Assembly (NCBI RefSeq): GCF_947331815.1
Contig: NZ_OX373462.1
Span: 2,419,961-2,483,960, forward strand
DNA from: Cyanobacterium sp. uoEpiScrs1
GTDB lineage: Bacteria > Cyanobacteriota > Cyanobacteriia > Cyanobacteriales > Microcystaceae
Direction: 5' to 3'
DNA length: 64,000 bases
The notes under the pieces are model-generated. The model made no database searches. It saw only the letters and a program-made list of their open reading frames with translations, and had not been told where the DNA came from. The translations under genes were made by a program, and so were the position numbers. Shown here one piece after another: positions 9,618-18,016 of this stretch (its first letter is position 1; the number at the start of each line of letters is the position of its first letter).

Positions 9618-10997
9618 ATGACAGCATCGATTATAAAAAAAAATGTACGTATCAATCAAATTTGGGAGAATATACTTCTGGGATTGCCAGAAAAATGTAA
9701 GTCCAAAGAAGTAGTAGGCGAGTTACCGTTTGTGTCAAGATTGAGGGAAAGTGCAATATCTGAGGCCAAGACAATAAACTTCCCAACCAAGCAGGATGAA
9801 AATTGGAAGTTTATTAACTTGTCTGAATTATCTAATATTCAGTTTAAGCCAACCCAATCAGTTGCCACTATTTTTGCTGATGATTTATCTTCTTTAATTC
9901 TCCCTGAAGCCAAAGAAAGTCGGCTCATCTTTGTTAATGGAGAGTATACCCCTGAATTGTCAAATGTATCTGCTTTACCCAAGGGGGTATATGTAGGAAA
10001 TTTGATGGAGCTTCCTGAATCAAAAAAAGATAAAGTAGTTTATTACTTAGGAAAAAATAAAGAAGAAGAAGACCTTTTTTCCTTGACAAATACGGCTAAT
10101 CTTCATCATGTTGCCATTGTTTGGGTTGATCCAAATATTATTGTCGATATCCCTATCGATTTATTTTTTATATCTGTTCCAACTGATTCCTCTGGTCTAA
10201 TTCAACCTCGTGTTTTGGTGATAGCTGAAACAGGGTCAAGTGTAACTTTCGTTGAGAATTACACTGCCATTGCTCAAGAATGTTATGATACCGCAGAAAA
10301 TAAACCGTATTTAGTAAATGGAGTTACAGAAATCTTCTTAGAGGACAACGCTCATGTTAATCATAGTAGGATTCAACGAGAACTAGGGGATAGCTTTCAT
10401 ATAGGACAAACCAAAATTATTCAAAACCAGGAGAGTCGTTATATTTGTAATAATATTAGTCTAGGTGCAAAGCTATCTCACCATACCCTCAAGGTTTTTC
10501 AACAAGGAAAGCAAACCGAAACTTATCTAAATGGTTTAACAATGGTGAGTGATCTACAGATTTCGGACACTCACAGTGCAGTCCATCTTAATTACCCCCA
10601 TGGAACAATTCGTCAATTGCACAAGTGTATTATTGATGATCATGGTCATGGGATATTCAACGGTAAAATATTTGTCCCAAAATCGGCGCAATTAACCAGT
10701 GCAGATCAGTTAAATCGGAATTTGTTATTGTCCTCAAAAGCCCGTATTGATACTAAACCAGAATTACAAATTACTGCTGATAATATTAAATGTTCTCATG
10801 GGGCAACTATCAGCCAATTAGAATCTGATGAACTCTTTTATTTACGGAGTCGTGGTTTAAGTCAAAACGACGCTCGTAATCTCTTAATTGATGCTTTTGC
10901 TACTGAAATTTTAGATCGACTTCCTCTTGAATCTTTGCGTAAAAGACTAACTCAATGTGTTGCCTGTCGCACATTAGAATTCCAAACAAGTTATTAA
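9618..10997 (+). CDS. sufD: Fe-S cluster assembly protein SufD
   Basis: Paralogue and partner of SufB in the SufBC2D scaffold; it helps iron entry and cluster formation. The 459-residue protein has a divergent N-terminal half and a conserved beta-helix core. Its C-terminal segment KCSHGATISQLESDELFYL carries the His in CSHGAT, a residue known to matter in SufD. An AAGGAAAG ribosome site precedes the ATG. Third in sufBCDS, 38 bases after sufC. The intact frame of this long gene in a decaying genome points to strong selection on the pathway. Confidence 0.96.
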   Translation: MTASIIKKNVRINQIWENILLGLPEKCKSKEVVGELPFVSRLRESAISEAKTINFPTKQDENWKFINLSELSNIQFKPTQSVATIFADDLSSLILPEAKESRLIFVNGEYTPELSNVSALPKGVYVGNLMELPESKKDKVVYYLGKNKEEEDLFSLTNTANLHHVAIVWVDPNIIVDIPIDLFFISVPTDSSGLIQPRVLVIAETGSSVTFVENYTAIAQECYDTAENKPYLVNGVTEIFLEDNAHVNHSRIQRELGDSFHIGQTKIIQNQESRYICNNISLGAKLSHHTLKVFQQGKQTETYLNGLTMVSDLQISDTHSAVHLNYPHGTIRQLHKCIIDDHGHGIFNGKIFVPKSAQLTSADQLNRNLLLSSKARIDTKPELQITADNIKCSHGATISQLESDELFYLRSRGLSQNDARNLLIDAFATEILDRLPLESLRKRLTQCVACRTLEFQTSY

Positions 10998-11076
10998 CTT
11001 TTTTCGAAACAGTAGTTATGTAGAAATATTTCAGAATGATAAAGCCTCTAGCTAACTTCTAATGTTGGAATTTACC

Positions 11077-12336
11077 ATGGTTTCTGTAAAAGAAAAAACT
11101 CTCGCTGCTAAAGTTCGTTCTGATTTTCCAGTTTTACACCAAGAAATTCACGGAAAGTCCTTAATTTATCTTGATAGTGCTGCTACTTCTCAAAAACCCT
11201 CACTCGTAATCGATACTCTACGTCATTACTATGAGAAAAATAACGCCAATGTTCATAGAGGAGCACATACTTTAAGTGTGCGGGCAACAGAAGCATATGA
11301 AGAAGCAAGAGATAAAGTAGCAAAATTTATCAACGCCCAATCATCTGAAGAAATTGTTTTTACTCGTAATGCCACAGAAGCAATTAATTTGGTCGCCTAT
11401 AGTTGGGGATTAACTAACTTAAATCCGGGGGATGAAATTATTATTTCCGTTATGGAACATCATAGTAATATCGTTCCCTGGCAAATGATAGCTCAAAAAA
11501 CAGGGGCAATAGTTAAGCATGTCTTTTTAACCGAACAAGAAGAATTTGATTTAGAGCATTTTAAATCTTTGTTATCTAGCAAGACAAGATTAGTCTCTAT
11601 CGTCCATGTTTCTAATACATTAGGTTGTATAAACCCGGTGAGAGAAGTCACTTCTATGGCTCATCAAGTAGGAGCAAAGGTGTTAATTGATGCTTGTCAA
11701 AGTGCGCCACATCTAGCAATTAATGTACAACAAATAGGGTGTGATTGGTTGGTAGCTAGTGGTCATAAAATGTGTGCTCCTACGGGAATTGGTTTTCTCT
11801 ATGGCAGGAAAAATATTTTAGAAGAAATGCCTCCTTTTCTTGGTGGAGGAGAAATGATAGGGGAGGTATTTCTTGATGGGTTTACTTATGGAAAACTACC
11901 CCACAAATTTGAAGCAGGAACCCCTGCTATTGGGGAAGTGATCGCTCTAGGAGCAGCGATAGATTATTTAACAACTATTGGATTGGATAAAATACATATT
12001 TATGAAGATGAATTAACCGTATATTTGTTTAAGAGATTGGCAGAAATTCCTAAGATAAGGATTTATGGATCTCAATCTAATTTAGACGGTAAAGGAAGAG
12101 CTGCATTAGCATCCTTCAATGTTAGCGGAATTCACGGAAGTGACTTATCAACATTGTTAGATAATGAAGGTATTTCCATTCGATCAGGACACCATTGTAC
12201 TCAACCCTTACATCGTTTATTTAATGCATCAGGAAGTGCTAGAGTAAGTTTATATTTTTATAATACTTTTGGGGAAATTGATAGCTTTATTTTAGCTTTA
12301 AAAGAAACGATTGATTTTTTTACTGAGATCATGTGA
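11077..12336 (+). CDS. sufS: Cysteine desulfurase SufS
   Basis: PLP-dependent group II cysteine desulfurase that takes sulfur from cysteine for Fe-S assembly. The PLP lysine lies in [15 protein letters not shown] and the persulfide-forming cysteine in [11 protein letters not shown] prefer ATG 11077 ([18 protein letters not shown]), which matches the family start; an in-frame ATG at 11062 would add five residues. Last gene of sufBCDS and followed by a GC-rich hairpin. The usual activator SufE is not in this window. The sequence is full length with no degraded region. Confidence 0.96.
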   Translation: MVSVKEKTLAAKVRSDFPVLHQEIHGKSLIYLDSAATSQKPSLVIDTLRHYYEKNNANVHRGAHTLSVRATEAYEEARDKVAKFINAQSSEEIVFTRNATEAINLVAYSWGLTNLNPGDEIIISVMEHHSNIVPWQMIAQKTGAIVKHVFLTEQEEFDLEHFKSLLSSKTRLVSIVHVSNTLGCINPVREVTSMAHQVGAKVLIDACQSAPHLAINVQQIGCDWLVASGHKMCAPTGIGFLYGRKNILEEMPPFLGGGEMIGEVFLDGFTYGKLPHKFEAGTPAIGEVIALGAAIDYLTTIGLDKIHIYEDELTVYLFKRLAEIPKIRIYGSQSNLDGKGRAALASFNVSGIHGSDLSTLLDNEGISIRSGHHCTQPLHRLFNASGSARVSLYFYNTFGEIDSFILALKETIDFFTEIM

Positions 12337-12360
12337 TAATGGGGGACAGTCTGCGTTTTT

Positions 12361-12383
12361 AGGGGTGGGTGAGTCCCACCTCT
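12361..12383 (+). terminator. Terminator after sufBCDS
   Basis: A 9-bp stem with one G-U pair (12361-12369 with 12375-12383, core GGTGGG/CCCACC) lies 24 bases past the sufS stop and is followed by a T-rich stretch. It is the most G+C-rich short segment of this area, which supports a selected function. Confidence 0.6.
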
Positions 12384-12636
12384 TCTCATTTATTCTGGTA
12401 TTTTTGGTTGAGTAATTGATAGTTATAAATATACAAAAAGTTCGCAAAAATTATATTTAATAACTACTTTAGATTAAGTCTAATAAATTAGTGACTAATA
12501 ATATTCAGATACTTTCCATAATTGTATTCTACAACTTCATAAGCTAGATTTTTATATAGATTCAGCCTTTCTGGTAGAAATTATATTTGCTACTTTTTAT
12601 AAGTTGCTATCCTACTAAATCAACAATTATTTTTAC
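12384..12636. other. Short gap between suf and natD
   Basis: Intergenic space between the suf terminator and the 3' end of the permease gene on the opposite strand. Nothing else is recognised. Together with the terminator it makes a 300-base gap. Confidence 0.4.
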
Positions 12637-13827
12637 TTACTTTCCTAAAGTAAGTTCTTCTTTTTTACCCAAAATTCCTTGGGGTCGTAAAACCATTAAT
12701 ATCATTAGAACTAAGCCTATAACCATCATACGAAATGCCCCTGCCTGACTCTGAGTCAACATTCCCAATTGAGGTAAAATAAAACGAGTTATGGAATCAT
12801 AAGCCCAAAAAATAATTGCCCCTAATATTACTCCTGTATTGCTACCTGCACCTCCTAGAACAACAATAATCCAAGCATTAAAAGTTAACAACGGTTCAGA
12901 ACTTTTGGGATAAATAGTAGTTAACTGCCAGGCAAAGAAAGATCCTGCAATTCCTGAAATTGCTCCTCCTAACATAAATGATTGTATCTTATACAATAAG
13001 ACATTTTTTCCTAGTGCTTTAGCAATATTTTCATCCTCTCTAATCGATTTTAAAATACGTCCCCAAGGAGAATTAACTAAGAATTCTAATCCTGTATAAA
13101 TAATCGCTAGTGTCAATAAAGATAACACCATCAATCCAGCTTTGTAAGTATAGTTAGAAATAGCAACAGTACCAGGAAGATAAACTAAAATAATGAACGA
13201 TGTAGTTAAAATTCCCCAAATAATTAAACTGATAGGTTTCCTCTGTTTAAAACCTTTTTCTTGAATTCTTTTATATTGTCGCCATTGTTGAGACAAGCTC
13301 TTCCATAATAGCCATTCAGCATAAATTGCTAATGAGGTTAATATGATAAGCAAACTAAACTTAGTAAATAAATTAGCTTCAAAATCTAAAGGAAGAGGAT
13401 AGTTTTTTACCCCAAAAGTTCCACCTGTAAGCCATTCTTCATTATTAGCAATTAGGCGGATTAGTTCAGACACACCAATAGTAACAATTGCTAAATAGTC
13501 TTCTCCTAAACGAAGTGTTGATAGACCAATTCCTAACCCTAGAATAGCTGAAAAAATTGCTCCAATTAAAACAGAAAGAATAAGAGGAAAGCCTTTAATC
13601 GTTAAGAGAGCTGTAGTGTAAGCTCCTAAGGTCATAAATGCAACTACTCCGAAATTAGTAAGTCCCGTGAACCCCCATTGTAGGTTTAGCCCTAGTGCAA
13701 ACATACTATAGAGGGCTGATGAGGTGACTAAAAAAATGATGTAATCACTGATAGCAACAAGTTGATTCATAGTATCGACGACTAATGAATTTAAGATAGA
13801 GAGTAATTGCGATTGTACCGTGATCAC
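12637..13827 (-). CDS. natD: Branched-chain/neutral amino acid ABC transporter permease, LivM/NatD type
   Basis: Inner-membrane permease of a hydrophobic amino acid ABC transporter. About ten hydrophobic segments are visible. The family motif GLNLQWGFTGLTNFG is near residue 65, and the cytoplasmic coupling loop SPWGRILKSIREDENIAKALG is near residue 250. The length of 396 is slightly above LivM. In cyanobacteria this family is NatD of the N-I neutral amino acid system. Its partners (ATPases NatA and NatE, binding protein NatB, permease NatC) are not in this window, but cyanobacterial nat genes are often scattered. The start here is a GTG; ATG 13770 is a shorter alternative. In a symbiont it may recover leaked amino acids or exchange them with the host (inference). 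Confidence 0.85.
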   Translation of the reverse strand: MITVQSQLLSILNSLVVDTMNQLVAISDYIIFLVTSSALYSMFALGLNLQWGFTGLTNFGVVAFMTLGAYTTALLTIKGFPLILSVLIGAIFSAILGLGIGLSTLRLGEDYLAIVTIGVSELIRLIANNEEWLTGGTFGVKNYPLPLDFEANLFTKFSLLIILTSLAIYAEWLLWKSLSQQWRQYKRIQEKGFKQRKPISLIIWGILTTSFIILVYLPGTVAISNYTYKAGLMVLSLLTLAIIYTGLEFLVNSPWGRILKSIREDENIAKALGKNVLLYKIQSFMLGGAISGIAGSFFAWQLTTIYPKSSEPLLTFNAWIIVVLGGAGSNTGVILGAIIFWAYDSITRFILPQLGMLTQSQAGAFRMMVIGLVLMILMVLRPQGILGKKEELTLGK

Positions 13828-14008
13828 GAGTAAATAAGCAGTGGCTTATCTGCTAAAGTATGAAGTATTTCTGTAAAACATTTTTTAGAGCCTTGTATAA
13901 ATCTTTAAACACTGACCCTAGTTTTAAATCATTTGACGTGGAACTCAAATCGGGGATAATGTTTTAGGCACGGGATTACACGAATGTTAACTCTTCTTTC
14001 AACAGTTT

Positions 14009-15370
14009 ATGAGCTTCCTGCGTTCCCAAGCTGGACGGCCCAGCGCAATCGATCTTGTTTTCATCAGTCTAATGACCATTTCTATTCTCTTAGCAGGGTA
14101 TACGGGAGGAATGGAGTCCATAACCAAAGCTAGTGTAGACTCAGCCAAAAGTGCTGTTGAACTGGCTATTGGATTAGTTGGAGTTATGGCACTATGGTTG
14201 GGATTAATACGCGTGCTAGAAGCTGGAGGATTGATGTTCACTCTAGCAGAATGGCTTAAACCCTTGATGATTCGGTTATTTCCCGATGTTCCTCCTACTC
14301 ATCCCGCAATGGGAGCAATGTTGTTGAATATTTCTGCGAATATGTTGGGATTGGGCAATGCAGCCACCCCATTTGGGTTAAAGGCTATGGCCGAGCTAGA
14401 TAAGCTTAATCCCTTTCCAGGAACGGCTACCAACGCTATGTGCCTATTTTTAGCGATTAATACTTCCAGTGTTGCAATATTACCTCTAGGAGTTATTGGG
14501 GTGCGGGCGGCAGCAGGAAGCACTCTTCCTGCTGCAATTTGGGTGCCCACTTTCTTAGCCACAGCAGTTTCAACAGTGGTAGGAATCTCGATTTCAGTTT
14601 GGTTAGGACAAAGGGATAAGAACTACGCTAAGTTGTCGTCTCAATCTTATCCCCAGATATCTAAAACAAAAGACAAGTCTATTCAGATAGATCACCTTAC
14701 AGAAATAGAGGAGAATCCGAATTTTGACCATCTTTTGTATTCCCCTAGTTTGTTATCTCGTTTTTTTTCCTGGGGATGTCTTGGAGCATTTTTAGGAGCC
14801 ATTCTCTATCGGGTAATCAATAACGATGATTTAGGGGAATTTATCCGCCAAGAATTTCTTGCTCATTGGTTACTACCTGCGTTAATTTTGTTGATTGTCA
14901 TTTATGGTATTGGACGGGGAGTTAAAGTTTATGAAGCAGTTACCGAGGGAGCCAAGCAAGGGTTTGACATTGCCATCCGAATTATTCCTTTTTTAGTAGT
15001 AATTTTAGTTGCTATTGGTATTTTTCGTGCATCGGGAGCAATGGATAAAGTTATTTATTTTTTGAGTCCCTATACTGCTTGGATTGGTCTTCCAGCAGAT
15101 GTATTACCGATGGCTTTATTACGTCCCTTGTCTGGAAATGGTGCATTTGCTTTAATGAGTGAGGCGATAGAACGAGCTCCTAACTCCTACAGTGCTTTTG
15201 TCTCTTCAATTGTTATGGGAAGTACAGAAACTACTTTTTATGTGTTAGCAGTTTACTTTGGATCAATTGGGATTAAAAATATACGCCACGGATTAATAGC
15301 TGCTTTGTTAGCAGATACTTCAGGAATTTTATCTGCTTGTCTGTTTGCTCGAATTTTTTGGTCAGGTTAA
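14009..15370 (+). CDS. SpmA/SpmB-like nucleoside recognition domain membrane protein
   Basis: A 453-residue multi-span membrane protein made of two nucleoside-recognition (Gate) domains in tandem. It corresponds to a fusion of SpmA and SpmB, the spore maturation proteins of Bacillus. The first half carries NISANMLGLGNAATPFGLKAM and the second half RPLSGNGAFALMSEA and MGSTETTFYVLAVYFGS, both typical of the family. In non-spore formers the substrate is unknown, and a transport role is only suspected. A polar linker sits between the halves near residues 205-240. It stands alone, divergent from natD with a 181-base spacer, so the two may share a control region. Confidence 0.85.
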   Translation: MSFLRSQAGRPSAIDLVFISLMTISILLAGYTGGMESITKASVDSAKSAVELAIGLVGVMALWLGLIRVLEAGGLMFTLAEWLKPLMIRLFPDVPPTHPAMGAMLLNISANMLGLGNAATPFGLKAMAELDKLNPFPGTATNAMCLFLAINTSSVAILPLGVIGVRAAAGSTLPAAIWVPTFLATAVSTVVGISISVWLGQRDKNYAKLSSQSYPQISKTKDKSIQIDHLTEIEENPNFDHLLYSPSLLSRFFSWGCLGAFLGAILYRVINNDDLGEFIRQEFLAHWLLPALILLIVIYGIGRGVKVYEAVTEGAKQGFDIAIRIIPFLVVILVAIGIFRASGAMDKVIYFLSPYTAWIGLPADVLPMALLRPLSGNGAFALMSEAIERAPNSYSAFVSSIVMGSTETTFYVLAVYFGSIGIKNIRHGLIAALLADTSGILSACLFARIFWSG

Positions 15371-16033
15371 TACTATTTGCTTTTTTAAAACTAGGCAAAG
15401 AGTGTATTTTAATACGTGTAAAATATAAAAATAGAAAAAAAAGACCAATTACTATACGCCAGCTTACTATTTTAATCGAGCTAGAAAAATTAGACAAATA
15501 AGGTTGTTAAAATATGATTTACATAAAAAAATACTTCTAAATTTAAAATGGGCTATGGATTGATTTAATTAAATATAAGATTTATTTTTTTCTAGAAGAA
15601 GAACAAAAACCTTACTATGTAATGATTAACAATTAATTATTTATTGGTTAGAATCAACTAAAATCATATCAATCGTGAACATTTATTTTTTCTGAATAAA
15701 TGGTACTTGCAAAGGATTAAGTCATAGAAAACTAGTAATATTATCAGCAATTTATGTCGTAAATAGAACTGACTATCATATTTTTATTTGTAAAATACAT
15801 CTAAAAGATTTGAAGAAAACTAAAATAAGTAATAGAATAAAAAAACTTAAATAAAGGGTAATAATTTACTCATGTGAAGACTAGTCCAATTTTAAATCGT
15901 TGTCGCATTACAATGAGTATTTATATTCTTTATAGAATCTAGAACAGTCATATTTGTTTAGCTTAATTATCCAGTTCTACAGTCATGAATCTCCTTACTT
16001 ATAGTAAGGAGATTCACATTTTATCCTTCTTGT
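15371..16033. other. Gene-free AT-rich gap
   Basis: A 663-base stretch between convergent genes. Apart from the hairpin at 15986-16016 nothing is recognised. The small frames in it are low-complexity and lack family-like sequence. Confidence 0.5.
15986..16016 (-). terminator. Terminator-like hairpin after fabF
   Basis: A 14-bp perfect stem (15986-15999 with 16003-16016) with a three-base loop lies 17 bases past the fabF stop. No U-tract follows on the - strand, but a T-rich stretch follows on the + side. It may work in both directions or block RNA decay. Confidence 0.6.
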
Positions 16034-17284
16034 TTACTGATATTTTTTAAAAGCTAAGGTGACATTATGTCCACCAAATCCAAAGGAATTAGATAAGGCA
16101 ACTTTGATATCAAAAGAGCGACTTTCATGAGGTACATAATTCAAATCACACTCAGGATCAGGATTTTCTAAATTAATTGTAGGAGGAACCTTCCCATTAG
16201 CGATCGCCATTGCAGTAGCTACTGCTTCTATGCCTCCAGATCCCCCTAATAAATGGCCTGTCATCGATTTAGTAGAACTGATGATAATTTCGTAAGCGTG
16301 TTTTCCTAAAGCTTTTTTAATGGCTTTAGTTTCCGTAACATCATTTGCTAATGTACTAGTTCCATGAGCATTAATGTAACTTACTTGTTCTGGAATTAAT
16401 CCAGCATCAGCTAAGGCCAGTTCTATCGCTCTGGTCGCGCCGCGACCATCAGGGACGGGTGAAGTCATATGGTAAGCATCACAAGTCATCCCGTAACCAA
16501 CGATTTCGGCATAAATTTTAGCCTCACGATCAAGAGCGTGTTCAAGTTCTTCAAGGATTAGGATCCCCACTCCTTCACCCATCACAAACCCATCGCGATC
16601 ACGATCAAAAGGCCTACAAGCCGTTGTTGGATCATCATTGCGAGTTGACAAAGCTCGAGCTGCTGCAAATCCGCCTATTCCCAAGGGCGTAATAGCAGCT
16701 TCTGTCCCTCCACAAATCATCGCTTTGGCGTAACCTCGTTGTACAAGGCGAAAAGCGTCTCCTACGGCATTGGAACCAGCAGCACAGGCAGTTACCGTAC
16801 AGCTATTAGGTCCTTTAGCTCCCGTATGGATTGCTGTTAGTCCTGCAGCCATATTGGCAATCATCATAGGAATCATGAAGGGACTACAGCGACTGGGTCC
16901 ACGGTTAAGGTATATTTCTTGTTGGTTTTCGAGTACCTTTAGACCGCCAATCCCCGTCCCAATCATGACTCCTATTTGGTCTGCATTAAGCTCATTAATT
17001 ACTAGCTGGGAGTCTGCTACAGTTTGTAAACTTGCCGCTACTCCAAATTGTGCAAAACGATCCATTCGTTTAGCTTCTTTTCGATCTAAGTAATCGTGAG
17101 GGTCAAACCCTTTGACTTCTCCGGCAAAACGGCAGGCATGCTGTGCGGCGTCGAAATGAGTAATTAAACCAATCCCATTGCGGCCACTAACTAACCCGTC
17201 CCAATATTCCATTAGGTTATTGCCAATGGGGGTTATTGCACCTAGTCCTGTTACGACAACGCGCTTTAATTCTGAATTGGTCAT
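16034..17284 (-). CDS. fabF: 3-oxoacyl-[acyl-carrier-protein] synthase II
   Basis: Condensing enzyme that lengthens acyl-ACP with malonyl-ACP in type II fatty acid synthesis. The 416 residues contain the catalytic Cys in TVTACAAGSNAVGDAF, the first His in NAHGTSTLANDVTET and the Lys-His pair in STKSMTGHLLGGSGG. The C-terminal SNSFGFGGHN loop is intact. It follows acpP on the same strand, 98 bases downstream, the usual cyanobacterial acpP-fabF pair. It contains one HIP1 octamer (GCGATCGC at 16200-16207), the only one I noticed in the window. Complete and unremarkable. Confidence 0.97.
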   Translation of the reverse strand: MTNSELKRVVVTGLGAITPIGNNLMEYWDGLVSGRNGIGLITHFDAAQHACRFAGEVKGFDPHDYLDRKEAKRMDRFAQFGVAASLQTVADSQLVINELNADQIGVMIGTGIGGLKVLENQQEIYLNRGPSRCSPFMIPMMIANMAAGLTAIHTGAKGPNSCTVTACAAGSNAVGDAFRLVQRGYAKAMICGGTEAAITPLGIGGFAAARALSTRNDDPTTACRPFDRDRDGFVMGEGVGILILEELEHALDREAKIYAEIVGYGMTCDAYHMTSPVPDGRGATRAIELALADAGLIPEQVSYINAHGTSTLANDVTETKAIKKALGKHAYEIIISSTKSMTGHLLGGSGGIEAVATAMAIANGKVPPTINLENPDPECDLNYVPHESRSFDIKVALSNSFGFGGHNVTLAFKKYQ

Positions 17285-17382
17285 GATCTTCGCTTAAGAT
17301 ATTAGGCTAACTCTGCCCCGCAGATTATGTATGGGGAGAGTAAGGGATAGGGATAGCAACCACTTAATCCCAATCGTTGAAA

Positions 17383-17631
17383 TTAAGTAGTTGCTGTAAC
17401 TTTTTCACCGATGTGTTCAACGGCTTTGCCCACTGTATCAATTTGCTCAGCGACTTCGTCAGGAATTTCAATATCAAATGCTTCTTCTAATGCCATAACC
17501 AGTTCAACAGTATCTAGAGAATCCGCTCCTAAGTCATTAGCAAAACTTGACTCCGGTGTTACTGTTCCTGGATCGACTTCAAGTTGTTCGATAACGATAC
17601 TTTTAACTTTTTCGAAGATTTCTTGGTTCAT
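17383..17631 (-). CDS. acpP: Acyl carrier protein
   Basis: Small acidic carrier (82 residues) that holds growing fatty acids on a phosphopantetheine arm. The attachment serine lies in [18 protein letters not shown] near residue 40. Strongly acidic composition and the length are standard. First gene of acpP-fabF. The upstream region carries a 9-bp hairpin (17682-17690 with 17702-17710) about 50 bases before the ATG, which may affect mRNA stability or translation. The start codon is clear. Confidence 0.97.
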   Translation of the reverse strand: MNQEIFEKVKSIVIEQLEVDPGTVTPESSFANDLGADSLDTVELVMALEEAFDIEIPDEVAEQIDTVGKAVEHIGEKVTATT

Positions 17632-18016
17632 TAATCCTTTATTTACCGCTAGGTACCCCTTTCGAGAATATCGTCATGGGGAGGAAATGGGGCGGGTAAT
17701 GCCATTTCCTAAGGTCTGTGTCACTGACTAATTGAAGTGAGCATTTCCTATATTATCGGTAAATGGTCAGTCGGGGAATAGCTATTTCTCTCAGTTTTCA
17801 ATATGAACTCCTTATTCTAAGACAATTTACCAATTTAGATAAAAGATCTTAAACTCTAGTTCCCCACGCAAAAATGAGTTTCTTGTCATTTAGTGAATTT
17901 CAACTTAAATTATTACATCTAGATTAATTTAAACAGTCAGAAAAACGTCAGGCACCAAAGATAAAAATAATACAGGTAGTTTTTCTCGACTCTTTCATTC
18001 TAATTTAAGCTATCTT
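17632..18016. other. acpP leader and upstream gap
   Basis: A 385-base space upstream of acpP and downstream of the caspase-like gene. It contains the hairpin AGGAAATGG/CCATTTCCT at 17682-17710 and a second nearby copy of CATTTCCTA at about 17744. The part next to the caspase-like gene shows nothing clear. Confidence 0.45.

Noticed and set aside
12636..12656. Hairpin ACTTACTTT/AAAGTAAGT at the natD stop
   Set aside because: It overlaps the last codons of the gene, and the T-run lies on the wrong side for the - strand transcript.
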